Shown here: in pieces, positions 1 to 6,617 of the stretch
How positions within the stretch are numbered: position 1 is the stretch's first letter
How the letters are laid out: every line of letters begins with the position of its first letter
Assembly: GCA_030619405.1 (NCBI GenBank)
Contig: JAUXBK010000098.1
Coordinates: 1 to 9,145 of the forward strand
DNA length: 9,145 nt
Reading direction: 5' to 3'
Source: Sedimenticola sp.
GTDB taxonomy: Bacteria; Pseudomonadota; Gammaproteobacteria; Chromatiales; Chromatiaceae
Notes under the pieces: generated by a model
Database searches by the model: none
What the model saw: only the letters and a program-made list of their open reading frames with translations
Told to the model about the DNA's origin: nothing
Position numbers and translations under genes: made by a program

Positions 1-28
1 CGGTGAGGATTCCGATATGCTTAGCCAT
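1..28 (-). CDS. Start of a probable 6-phosphofructokinase (partial, 9 codons)
   Basis: Only the N-terminus is inside the window; the gene runs off the left edge. The minus strand reads MAKHIGILT, the usual opening of ATP- or pyrophosphate-dependent phosphofructokinases, in which this beta strand precedes the Gly-Gly-Asp nucleotide-binding loop (the loop itself is outside). Such enzymes phosphorylate fructose 6-phosphate in glycolysis, or run reversibly with PPi. The start at 28 is supported by a strong AAGGAG ribosome-binding site seven bases upstream (36-41). The start overlaps the last 8 bases of the AT-rich gene upstream. Nine residues are little evidence, so the family call is inference from a recognisable N-terminal pattern, and the ATP or PPi type cannot be decided. 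Confidence 0.55.
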
Positions 29-725
29 GACTGCGCTCCTTATTACTGTTGAGCTTCTTCAGTTCAATTCCTAAGATCGCATATGACCAGTTTTTTCCTG
101 TTCGAGTTTTGAACCCCATGTCGTTCAATAGTTTGACAATCTCTTTTTTCGAGACACTTTGTTTCAGTTGATGCTGCACAAACTCTATGGCTTTATCAAA
201 CTGGTCCTTGTATTCCTCCTTGATAGAACGTTTTTGCGGTGCTATTTCATCGGTTGCCAAATGATCATTTCTTTTTTCATCATATTCAACGATAACTACA
301 GCTTCTTTCCTATTGGCTCTTTGAGACATTTCGTCATAAATGGGGCATTTTGACTCACAAGTTGCTTTGAACCGGTTTTTCTCGCATAAGCAATTAAAAG
401 TGAAATCAGACTTGTAGATATACTTAATGTTGCACTTCGTACTATGCCGTATTCTTGATTTGGAACTTGACGATATGGCTGACAGCATAAAAATACAATA
501 TTCAATCATCCATTCCAGACATTCATCTGAAGAGAGTCCTACATATTTGAACCAGGCCGCCATGTACTGAGTTACGTCCTGACGTGAAGGGATGTTATCG
601 TCATCTGTGAATCGTTCTAGGACGAGCCCATTAGCTGCTAAATCCCTAATACATGGAAACAACTCCTCATCGTTAGTCTTCCCAAGAATATTTCGTAGAC
701 TATTCAGATACATAAGCGTGTACAT
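21..725 (-). CDS. Unrecognised AT-rich gene: Cys-cluster protein with recombinase-like C-terminal helix-turn-helix
   Basis: I do not recognise this protein (234 aa from the ATG at 725). The reading frame is open to a TTG at 773 overlapping the ubiB stop, but the ATG at 725 has an AGGAAGG ribosome-binding site (743-737) and is preferred. Visible parts: a largely helical N-terminal region (about 1-90), a cysteine cluster with Cys98, Cys112, Cys114, Cys123 and Cys127 (CxC then CxxxCP) that could bind zinc or a metal cluster, a charged linker (about 135-180), and near 190-218 the pattern KKEIVKLLNDMGFKTRTG followed by an aromatic residue. That pattern resembles the DNA-binding segment in the 'Recombinase' domain of large serine recombinases, but no resolvase catalytic domain is present. 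Base composition is about 32-37% GC in sampled lines, far below its neighbours, which points to horizontal transfer. It is probably co-transcribed with ubiB, 44 bp away. A DNA- or RNA-binding accessory role is inference only. Confidence 0.6.
   Translation of the reverse strand: MYTLMYLNSLRNILGKTNDEELFPCIRDLAANGLVLERFTDDDNIPSRQDVTQYMAAWFKYVGLSSDECLEWMIEYCIFMLSAISSSSKSRIRHSTKCNIKYIYKSDFTFNCLCEKNRFKATCESKCPIYDEMSQRANRKEAVVIVEYDEKRNDHLATDEIAPQKRSIKEEYKDQFDKAIEFVQHQLKQSVSKKEIVKLLNDMGFKTRTGKNWSYAILGIELKKLNSNKERSHG
36..41 (-). promoter_or_regulatory. Strong Shine-Dalgarno site for the partial phosphofructokinase gene
   Basis: The minus strand reads AAGGAG, then 7 bases, then ATG at 28-26. This is a near-ideal ribosome-binding site and fixes the start of the partial left-edge gene. 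It lies inside the last codons of the AT-rich gene that ends at 21, so ribosomes finishing that gene could re-initiate here. Confidence 0.75.
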
Positions 726-766
726 ATATCCCGTTTCCTTCCTAGTGTCGCATTGTCGATGGCTTG

Positions 767-783
767 GGTTCAACCTCTGAACC
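767..783. other. Inverted repeat across the ubiB stop codon
   Basis: GGTTCA, five bases (ACCTC), then TGAACC forms a perfect 6-bp stem; with one bulged G the stem extends by another pair. It spans the ubiB stop codon (770-772) and sits exactly where the GC-rich core gives way to AT-rich sequence. No T-run follows on the minus strand, so it is not a classical intrinsic terminator. It may be an mRNA 3' structure, a recombination site or chance. Confidence 0.35.
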
Positions 784-2425
784 AGGAGCGTACCAGCAGC
801 AGGGCCCCCACGCTGGAGAAACCGATTCCGGCACCGGTGACAGCGCCGGCGGGCAGCAGGATGCTGGGCCCCAGGGTCAGCAGCAGGGCACCAGAGATCA
901 GCAGTGCGGCGCCGGAGATGGTCGAGACCAGGTAGCGGTGGTTCTCCCGTGCCTCTTTCCTGAACCGCTGCAGTTCGTCTGAGCGCCAGTTCAGCTCCAG
1001 CCGTCCTTCGGCAGCGTCGTTCAGCACCTTGTGCAGCAGCAGCGGCATGTCTGCCGCGTACTCGGTCATGGCCGGCATGTTACGCTGCAGCTTGCGCAGG
1101 AACGCCTTGGGGCCCACCTGCTCCGTCATCCACTTTTCCAGGAACGGTTTGGCGGTGGCCCAGAGATCGAGTTCCGGGTAGAGCTGGCGCCCCAGCCCCT
1201 CGATGTAGAGCAGGGTCTTCTGCAGCAGCACCAGCTGGGGCTGCACCTCCATGTCGAAGCGGCGGGCGGTCTGGAACAGGTTGAGCAGGAAGTGTCCGAA
1301 GGAGATCTCGGCCAGTGGCTTGTTGAAGATGGGTTCGCAGACCGAGCGGATGGCCGCCTCGAATTCGTCCACACGGGTCTCCCTGGGCACCCACCCCGAC
1401 TCCACGTGCAGTTCGGCGACCCGGTGATAGTCCCGGTTGAAGAAGGCCAGCAGGTTCTCGGCCAGATAGCGCTGGTCCTCGGTTGTGAGGGAGCCGACGA
1501 TGCCGAAATCCACAGCGATATAGCGGCCGCTCGGCTCCACGAAGATATTGCCCGGGTGCATGTCGGCGTGGAAGAAATTGTCCCTGAACACCTGGGTGAA
1601 GAAGATCTCTACCCCCTGTTCCCCCAGCCGTCGCATGCTGATGCCCTGGGCCCGCAGTGCCGACAGGTCGCCAACGGGGGTACCGTAGATGCGCTCCATC
1701 ACCAGCAGGTTCTTGCGGGTGTAGTCCCAGTAGACCTCGGGCACATAGAGGATGTCGCTCCCTTCCCAGTTGCGCCGCAGTTGAGCGGCATTGGCCGCCT
1801 CCCGCTGCAGGTCGAGCTCGTCCAGGATGGTCTTTTCGTAGTCCCGTACCACCTCCAGGGGGCGCAGCCGCCGCGCCTCCCGCCAGTAGCGGTTGGCCAG
1901 CCCGGCGATGATGTAGAGCAGTCCCACGTCGCGGCGGATCACCCTCTCGATGCCCGGGCGCAACACCTTGACCACCACTTCCCGGCCTTCCTTCAGCCGG
2001 GCGGTGTGGACCTGGGCGATGGAGGCGGAGGCGAGCGGGGTCTCGTCGAATGCGTCCAGTACCTCCTCGATCGGCCTGCCCCAGTCCTTTTCGATGATCT
2101 GGCGTGCCTGTTTGCCAGAGAACGGGGGCACCGCATCCTGCAACCGGGCCAGCTCGTCGGCGATCGCCAGGGGTACCAGGTCACGTCGGGTGGAGAGAAT
2201 CTGTCCAAACTTGACGAAGATGGGACCCAGATCTTCCAGTGCCAGACGGATGCGAGCCGGGTAGGGGGGGAGTTTGTTGCGTCGCCACCAGTACCAGGGA
2301 GAGAGGTAGAGGATGAAACGCAGTGGCCGGAACAGATGGGTGACCAGGATCACCTCGTCCAGCCCATGGCGCAGCAGGATCCAGTTGATGTGCAGCAGGC
2401 GCAGGGCCTCGGTAGGACGTATCAT
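770..2425 (-). CDS. ubiB: UbiB, atypical kinase/ATPase for ubiquinone biosynthesis
   Basis: UbiB (551 aa, family-typical length) is an ADCK/COQ8-type protein-kinase-like ATPase needed for the aerobic hydroxylation stages of ubiquinone synthesis; it is thought to help extract or present lipid intermediates rather than act as a usual protein kinase. Family motifs are intact: the KxGQ motif (Lys72, Gly74, Gln75), the Ala/Ser-rich loop replacing the glycine loop (about 130-140), the ATP-site lysine in VVKVLRPG (Lys153), the catalytic stretch HADMHPGN (286-293, Asp288, Asn293) and the DFG-like metal site (Asp306). Two hydrophobic C-terminal segments (about 499-519 and 523-545) should anchor it in the inner membrane. 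The ATG lies 16 bp after the ubiJ stop; that TAG stop is part of TAGGAG, and AGGG is also close to the start. It is last in the ubiE-ubiJ-ubiB series. Confidence 0.97.
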   Translation of the reverse strand: MIRPTEALRLLHINWILLRHGLDEVILVTHLFRPLRFILYLSPWYWWRRNKLPPYPARIRLALEDLGPIFVKFGQILSTRRDLVPLAIADELARLQDAVPPFSGKQARQIIEKDWGRPIEEVLDAFDETPLASASIAQVHTARLKEGREVVVKVLRPGIERVIRRDVGLLYIIAGLANRYWREARRLRPLEVVRDYEKTILDELDLQREAANAAQLRRNWEGSDILYVPEVYWDYTRKNLLVMERIYGTPVGDLSALRAQGISMRRLGEQGVEIFFTQVFRDNFFHADMHPGNIFVEPSGRYIAVDFGIVGSLTTEDQRYLAENLLAFFNRDYHRVAELHVESGWVPRETRVDEFEAAIRSVCEPIFNKPLAEISFGHFLLNLFQTARRFDMEVQPQLVLLQKTLLYIEGLGRQLYPELDLWATAKPFLEKWMTEQVGPKAFLRKLQRNMPAMTEYAADMPLLLHKVLNDAAEGRLELNWRSDELQRFRKEARENHRYLVSTISGAALLISGALLLTLGPSILLPAGAVTGAGIGFSSVGALLLVRSWFRG

Positions 2426-2441
2426 GTTATCCCTGTTGCTC

Positions 2442-3038
2442 CTACAGCCGTTGCAGCCGGGCTTCCAGTCGCTCCACGTCGTCTCTGAGCCGGTCCACGT
2501 CGGAGAGAAAGGTCTCGATCTCCTGCCGCTGGGGCAGCAGCCTCAGCTCCTCCTGCAGATACTCCTGCAGATCCATGCCAAAGGTCTCCAGGGTGTTGCG
2601 GCCCCAGCGGGTTGCACCGCGTATCAGATCACCCACGCCGTGGGCAACCACATCCCCGGTGTAATGGGAGAGTTGCTCCTCCCAGTCGATGTCCATCGAC
2701 CCAAGGATCTTGCCGAAGCTGTGGGCCAGTTCGGTGTCGCCGGTGATCTCCACCTCTCCGGAAAAGAGCTGCCCGGAGCTGGTCTTCTGGTCCCCCATCC
2801 GGGTCAGCGCCAGGGGCGTGCCCCGGAGCAGGCAGTCGGGCTCTCCTTCATAGCGGGAGAAGACCTGCAGCCGGGCGGGATCGGGGATCAGGTAGAGGGT
2901 CTGACCGGTGCCGGAGACCTCGAAAGCAATCGCCTTTCCGTGCAACTGCGCCAGCTGTTTCTGAGCGGTCGGGTCCAGTTCCAGGAAGCGGTTGACGGCC
3001 TCCTCCAGGCCGGCGCAGGCAAGTTCGGGGATGCTCAT
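2442..3038 (-). CDS. ubiJ: UbiJ, SCP2-domain ubiquinone biosynthesis accessory factor
   Basis: This 198-aa protein matches UbiJ (formerly yigP), an accessory factor that, with UbiK, binds ubiquinone intermediates in the soluble Ubi complex. The N-terminal part (about 10-115) is an SCP2-type lipid-binding domain, with the family stretch GEVEITGDTELA near 93-104 followed by the DIDWEEQLS region. The C-terminus (about 165-198) is a heptad-rich charged helix, as expected for the coiled coil in this family. The frame is open upstream to 3098, but the ATG at 3038 follows the ubiE stop by one base (TGA-G-ATG), the typical coupled arrangement, and gives the normal family N-terminus. There is no strong Shine-Dalgarno, consistent with translational coupling to ubiE. 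The gene order ubiE-ubiJ-ubiB supports the call. Confidence 0.93.
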   Translation of the reverse strand: MSIPELACAGLEEAVNRFLELDPTAQKQLAQLHGKAIAFEVSGTGQTLYLIPDPARLQVFSRYEGEPDCLLRGTPLALTRMGDQKTSSGQLFSGEVEITGDTELAHSFGKILGSMDIDWEEQLSHYTGDVVAHGVGDLIRGATRWGRNTLETFGMDLQEYLQEELRLLPQRQEIETFLSDVDRLRDDVERLEARLQRL

Positions 3039-3039
3039 C

Positions 3040-3789
3040 TCACAGTTTGAACCCGCGGTGTATGGCGACGACGCCCCCGGTGAGGTTGTGGTAGTCACAG
3101 CGCTCGAAGTCGGCCTGCTCCATCATTCCCTTGAGCGTCTCCTGATCCGGGTGCATGCGGATCGACTCGGCCAGGTAGCGGTAGCTTCCTTCGTCGTTGG
3201 TCACCAGCTTGCCCATCAGCGGCAACAGCCGGAAGGAGTAAAGGTCGTAGGCCGCCTGCAGGGGTTTGCTCCGGGGGTGGGAGAACTCCAGCACCAGGGC
3301 GCGCCCGCCGGGCTTGAGTACCCGGAACATCTCGTGCAGCGCCCGTTGCTTGTCGGTCACGTTGCGCAGGCCGAAGCCGATGGTGATGCAGTGGAAGCTG
3401 TTCTCCGGGAACGGGATCGCCTCAGTATCGATCTGGACGTACTCGATATTGCCCACCAGCCCCTGGTCTGCCATGCGTGCCCGACCCTGTTCCAGCATGG
3501 CCGCGTTGATATCCGACATGACCACCAGCCCATCCGGTCCGACAATGCCGGCAAAGCGGGCCGCCAGATCACCGGTACCCGAGGCCAGGTCCAGTACCTG
3601 GTAACCCGGGCGCACCCCGGCCATTTCTATCGCAGCGCGTTTCCACAAGCGGTGGATGCCGAAGGACATCAGGTCGTTCATCAGGTCGTAACGGTTGGCC
3701 ACCGAATCGAACACGGCGCGTACCCGCTCGGCCTTCTCCCCGGTATCCACCTGTTGATAACCGAAGTGGGTGGTCTTTTTATCGGACAT
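3040..3789 (-). CDS. ubiE: UbiE, demethylmenaquinone/2-polyprenyl-6-methoxy-1,4-benzoquinol C-methyltransferase
   Basis: UbiE (249 aa; the E. coli enzyme is 251 aa) transfers a methyl group from S-adenosylmethionine to ring carbon in ubiquinone synthesis, and to demethylmenaquinone where menaquinone is made. The N-terminal FGYQQVDTGEKAERV is the family signature. SAM motif I is VLDLASGTGD (65-74), followed by an acidic residue at the end of strand 2 (Asp93), the IGFGLRNV stretch (137-144) and RVLKPGG (156-162). It ends in the usual GVVAIHRGFKL. The ATG at 3789 lies 9 bp after the DUF971 stop; the ribosome-binding site is weak, again suggesting coupling. All expected motifs are present. Confidence 0.97.
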   Translation of the reverse strand: MSDKKTTHFGYQQVDTGEKAERVRAVFDSVANRYDLMNDLMSFGIHRLWKRAAIEMAGVRPGYQVLDLASGTGDLAARFAGIVGPDGLVVMSDINAAMLEQGRARMADQGLVGNIEYVQIDTEAIPFPENSFHCITIGFGLRNVTDKQRALHEMFRVLKPGGRALVLEFSHPRSKPLQAAYDLYSFRLLPLMGKLVTNDEGSYRYLAESIRMHPDQETLKGMMEQADFERCDYHNLTGGVVAIHRGFKL

Positions 3790-3798
3790 GGCAGGCGC

Positions 3799-4164
3799 CT
3801 AGTTGGACCCTTTCCGTTTGTGACCGGCAGCTTCCAGGCGCGCCAGATACGTGTTCCACCACTGTTCGTGGTTGGCGCCCAGGTCGTAGAGGGTGTCCCA
3901 GGCGTAGATGCCGGTGTTGTGACCGTCATCGAAGTGCAGGGCCACCGCGTAGTTGCCCACCGGTTCGATGTGCTCGATGTTCACATCCTCCTTGCCCAGC
4001 TGCAGCACCTCCTGGCCCGGCCCGTGGCCCTGCACGTCGGCCGAGGGCGAGAACACCCGCAGATATTCCGCCGGCAGGTTGAAATGGGCGCCATCGTCGA
4101 AGCTGATCTCCAGCACCCGGGACTGGCGGTGGAGGTTGAGTTCCTTCGGTATGTGTTTTGACAT
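3799..4164 (-). CDS. DUF971 (gamma-butyrobetaine hydroxylase-like N-terminal domain) protein
   Basis: This small protein (121 aa) consists mainly of one DUF971/GBBH-like N-terminal domain (about 10-100). Visible family features are the SRVLEISFDDG opening, the LPAEYLRVFSPSA stretch and the C-terminal VGNYAVALHFDDGHNTGIY with the YAWDTLYDLG end. The domain also occurs at the N-terminus of carnitine-synthesis dioxygenases and in some Fe-S-related proteins, but the stand-alone form has no firmly established role. It lacks the catalytic dioxygenase domain, so it is not a hydroxylase. The start is supported by AGGA seven bases upstream of the ATG. It lies 28 bp after hslU and 9 bp before ubiE, a placement common in gammaproteobacteria, so it probably belongs to the same transcript. 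Confidence 0.9.
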   Translation of the reverse strand: MSKHIPKELNLHRQSRVLEISFDDGAHFNLPAEYLRVFSPSADVQGHGPGQEVLQLGKEDVNIEHIEPVGNYAVALHFDDGHNTGIYAWDTLYDLGANHEQWWNTYLARLEAAGHKRKGSN

Positions 4165-4192
4165 GCAGTTGTCCTGTGCTTGTTACATTGCT

Positions 4193-5533
4193 TCAAAGTA
4201 TGAACCGGCTGAGATCCTCGTTCGAGGCCAGTTCGGAAACGTTGTTGTCGACATAGGCTGCGTCGACGGTGACGGTGGAGCCGGGTACTTCGGTGGCGGT
4301 GTAGGAGATGCTCTCCAGCAGCCGCTCCATCACCGTGTGCAGGCGCCGGGCGCCGATGTTCTCGGTGCTCTCGTTCACCTGCCAGGCGACTTCGGCGATG
4401 CGTCGAATGCCCTCCTCGGTGAACTGCAGGTTGACGCCCTCGGTCGCCAGCAGCGCCTGGTACTGTTCGGTGAGGGAGGCATCCGGTTCGGTCAGGATAC
4501 GCACGAAGTCCTCACTGTTGAGGGCGTCCAGCTCCACCCGTATCGGCAGCCGCCCCTGCAGCTCCGGAATCAGATCCGATGGCTTGGAGAGATGGAAGGC
4601 GCCGGAGGCGATGAACAGGATGTGATCGGTCTTCACCATTCCCTGCTTAGTGGAGACGGTGCACCCCTCCACCAAGGGCAGCAGGTCCCGCTGCACCCCC
4701 TCCCGGGAGACGTCCGGGCCACCGTATTCGGCACGGCGGGCCACCTTGTCCAGTTCGTCCAGGAACACGATGCCGTTCTGCTCCACCATCTCCTGGGCGC
4801 GCAGTTTCAGATCTTCGTCGTTGACCCGTTTGGCTGCCTCTTCGTCCTGCAGTAGCTTGAGCGCATCCCCGATCCGCAGTTTGCGCTTGCGGGTGCGGCC
4901 GCTGCCCAGGTTCTGGAACAGACCCTGCAGCTGATTGGTCATCTCTTCCATGCCCGGGGGGGCCATGATCTCCACCCCCAGGGCAGCGCCCGAGACCTCG
5001 ATCTCGATCTCTTTGTCGTCCAAGTCGCCATCGCGGATCCGTTGCCGGAACTTCTCCCGGGTGGAGGAATCGTCCCGTGCCGGCGCCTGGCTCTCCTCCT
5101 CCCAGCTGGTGACGGCCGGGCGGGGCAGCAGCACCTCCAGTACCCGCTCTTCGGCGGCCTCTGCCGCCTTGTCCCGCACATTCTCCAGTTCCTGCTCCCG
5201 CACCATTTTCATGGCCGAGTCCGCCAGGTCCCGGATGATGGATTCCACGTCCCGCCCCACATAACCCACCTCGGTGAACTTGGTGGCCTCGATCTTGATG
5301 AAAGGGGCGTTGGCCAGCCTGGCCAGGCGCCGGGCGATCTCGGTCTTGCCGACGCCGGTGGGGCCGATCATCAGGATGTTCTTTGGTGTGATTTCGTTGC
5401 GCAGTTCCTCCGGTACCTGGTTGCGGCGCCAGCGATTGCGCAGGGCGATGGCCACGGAACGCTTGGCCGCGGACTGGCCGACGATGTGTTTGTCCAGTTC
5501 GCGGACGATATCCTGGGGGGTGATTTGAGACAT
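4193..5533 (-). CDS. hslU: HslU, AAA+ unfoldase subunit of the HslUV protease
   Basis: HslU (446 aa from this start; E. coli 443 aa) is the hexameric ATPase that unfolds proteins and feeds them into the HslV peptidase in the cytoplasm. Numbered from the chosen ATG, Walker A GPTGVGKT is at 57-64, the pore loop GYVG at 90-93, Walker B IVFLDELDK at 255-263 and the sensor-2 GARRL at 394-398. The intermediate (I) domain lies about 105-235. The C-terminus ends DLSRFIL, the conserved tail that inserts into HslV pockets. Start choice: a GTG at 5548 forms a GTGA overlap with the hslV stop and would add five residues, but MSQITPQDIV from the ATG at 5533 matches the family N-terminus better. All motifs are intact. 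Confidence 0.96.
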   Translation of the reverse strand: MSQITPQDIVRELDKHIVGQSAAKRSVAIALRNRWRRNQVPEELRNEITPKNILMIGPTGVGKTEIARRLARLANAPFIKIEATKFTEVGYVGRDVESIIRDLADSAMKMVREQELENVRDKAAEAAEERVLEVLLPRPAVTSWEEESQAPARDDSSTREKFRQRIRDGDLDDKEIEIEVSGAALGVEIMAPPGMEEMTNQLQGLFQNLGSGRTRKRKLRIGDALKLLQDEEAAKRVNDEDLKLRAQEMVEQNGIVFLDELDKVARRAEYGGPDVSREGVQRDLLPLVEGCTVSTKQGMVKTDHILFIASGAFHLSKPSDLIPELQGRLPIRVELDALNSEDFVRILTEPDASLTEQYQALLATEGVNLQFTEEGIRRIAEVAWQVNESTENIGARRLHTVMERLLESISYTATEVPGSTVTVDAAYVDNNVSELASNEDLSRFIL

Positions 5534-5544
5534 GGTTTCAAGAC

Positions 5545-6090
5545 TCACTTTTCGGTGTCCAGCTCTTCGATGATCAGGTTGTGGTTGGTGAACACGCAGA
5601 TGTCGGCAGCGATGTTGAGGCCTTTTTCGACGATCTCCCGTGCGCTCAGTTGGGTGTTCTGCAGCAGTGCCCGGGCAGCGGCCTGAGCAAAGGGTCCGCC
5701 GGAGCCGATCGCCATCAGGCTCTCTTCCGGCTCGATCACGTCGCCGGTCCCGCTGATGATCAGGGAAGCGGTTGTGTCCGCTACCAGCAGTAGCGCCTCC
5801 AGGCGCCGCAGGGAGCGGTCGGTGCGCCAGTCCTTGGCCAGCTCCACCGCCGCGCGGGTGAGATGGCCGTGGTGTTTCTCGAGCTTGCCCTCGAATCGCT
5901 CGAACAGGGTGAAGGCATCCGCCGTCGCCCCGGCAAAGCCGGCCAGTACCCGGCCCTTGTACAGGTGCCGTACCTTGCGCGCATTCCCCTTCATCACGGT
6001 ATTACCCAGGGAGACCTGGCCGTCGCCGCCGATCACCACCCGGCCGTTCCTTCGGACGGAGAGAATTGTCGTACCTTTGATGGGCTCCAC
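5545..6090 (-). CDS. hslV: HslV, threonine peptidase subunit of the HslUV protease
   Basis: HslV (181 aa) forms the double-hexamer proteolytic core, related to proteasome beta subunits, degrading proteins unfolded by HslU. The translated N-terminus is MEPIKGTTILSVRRNG: the Thr-Thr pair (residues 7-8) aligns with the catalytic Thr1-Thr2 of the E. coli enzyme, so six residues ending in Gly6 must be removed to expose the nucleophile. The frame starts at GTG (6090); an in-frame TAG lies five codons upstream and no ATG occurs between, so a start directly before the Thr is not available. GAGG about nine bases upstream serves as ribosome-binding site. Other family features are GDGQVSLGNTVMKG, GFAGATADAFTLFERFE and IGSGGPFAQAAARAL. 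Its stop is within 12 bp of the hslU start. Confidence 0.96.
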   Translation of the reverse strand: MEPIKGTTILSVRRNGRVVIGGDGQVSLGNTVMKGNARKVRHLYKGRVLAGFAGATADAFTLFERFEGKLEKHHGHLTRAAVELAKDWRTDRSLRRLEALLLVADTTASLIISGTGDVIEPEESLMAIGSGGPFAQAAARALLQNTQLSAREIVEKGLNIAADICVFTNHNLIIEELDTEK

Positions 6091-6125
6091 GCTTCGATGC
6101 CTCTAAATTTGGTCAGGAACCGTCT

Positions 6126-6131
6126 ATTCTA
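6126..6131 (-). promoter_or_regulatory. Candidate -10 element upstream of hslV
   Basis: The minus strand reads TAGAAT, 35 bases upstream of the hslV GTG, a good match to the sigma-70 -10 consensus. I see no convincing -35 hexamer at 16-18 bp and no clear sigma-32 (heat-shock) site, although hslVU is heat-inducible in E. coli. The 93-bp gap (6091-6183) must also hold the promoter of the divergent lipoprotein gene; TAAGAT at 6148-6153 is a weak plus-strand -10 candidate. Confidence 0.3.
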
Positions 6132-6183
6132 ACCGAACCGGGATGGGTAAGATAAACCGCAAATTAAAAGGTTGGGTTATTCG

Positions 6184-6612
6184 ATGATCAGCGGCAGTTG
6201 CAAGACGTATGTCTCGATCCTGGCGGTGGCCTTGCTGGCCGGCTGCGCCAGTGGAGAGAAACGGCCGGTATTCTACCCCAACAAGCACCTGCAGGCGGTG
6301 GGAAAGGCTCAGGCGGAGCGGGATATCAATGCCTGCATGCGGCTGGCGACGAGCAGTGGCGTGAGCCGGAACAAAGATGGGCAGGTCGGGCGGAAGGCGG
6401 CGGCTGGCGGTGCCCTTGGGGGCGCCGGTGCGGGGGCCGCGGGCCTGATCCGGGGCAATGCGCTGGAGAACGCCCTGGCGGGTGCGGCGGCGGGTGCGGC
6501 GGTGGGTGCGGTGAAGGGCGGCATCGATTCCACCGATATGAACCCCACTTTCAAGCGTTTCGTTCAGCGCTGTCTGAAAGATAAGGGTTATGATGTGATT
6601 GGTTGGGAGTAG
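6184..6612 (+). CDS. Glycine-zipper outer-membrane lipoprotein, function unknown
   Basis: This 142-aa predicted lipoprotein has a signal peptide of 20 residues with the lipobox LLAGC (17-21); Cys21 would be lipidated, and Ala at +2 predicts outer-membrane sorting. After it comes RPVFYPNKHLQAVGKAQ (27-43), a pattern I recognise from small gammaproteobacterial glycine-zipper proteins, then a Gly/Ala-rich segment (about 72-113) with repeated GxxxG spacing able to pack in membranes, and the C-terminal FKRFVQRCLKDKGYDVIGW. Cys51 and Cys130 could form a disulfide in the periplasm. A TTG at 6172 is in frame, but the ATG at 6184 gives a normal signal peptide. It is the only plus-strand gene, divergent from hslV and convergent with xerC. 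The biological role is unknown. Confidence 0.85.
   Translation: MISGSCKTYVSILAVALLAGCASGEKRPVFYPNKHLQAVGKAQAERDINACMRLATSSGVSRNKDGQVGRKAAAGGALGGAGAGAAGLIRGNALENALAGAAAGAAVGAVKGGIDSTDMNPTFKRFVQRCLKDKGYDVIGWE
6478..6513 (+). repeat. Three 12-bp tandem copies in the glycine-zipper coding region
   Basis: Two identical copies of GCGGGTGCGGCG and a third differing at two positions lie in tandem. They are in frame and encode Ala-Gly-Ala-Ala twice, then Val-Gly-Ala-Val, extending the glycine zipper. In-frame slippage could change the length of the zipper in steps of four residues. Confidence 0.7.
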
Positions 6613-6617
6613 CGGGC

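Noticed and set aside
46..90. Promoter for the phosphofructokinase-like gene within the end of the AT-rich gene (TTGAAC-like -35)
   Set aside because: No acceptable -10 lies at the right spacing, and the best candidate would overlap the ribosome-binding site.
726..773. N-terminal extension of the AT-rich gene to the TTG at 773
   Set aside because: The ATG at 725 has a good AGGAAGG site at proper spacing; the extension would overlap the ubiB stop with a rare TTG start.
1031..2488. Long plus-strand open frame (485 aa) opposite ubiB
   Set aside because: It is antisense to an intact ubiB with all motifs; high GC with strong codon bias commonly leaves an antisense frame open. Its low-complexity Gln/His/Val-rich translation shows no domain.
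2992..4161. Long plus-strand open frame (389 aa) opposite ubiE and DUF971
   Set aside because: It is a shadow of two well-supported minus-strand genes and has no recognisable motif or ribosome-binding site.
5534..5548. Upstream GTG start for hslU
   Set aside because: It gives a neat GTGA overlap, but the family N-terminus begins at the ATG at 5533. It remains possible.
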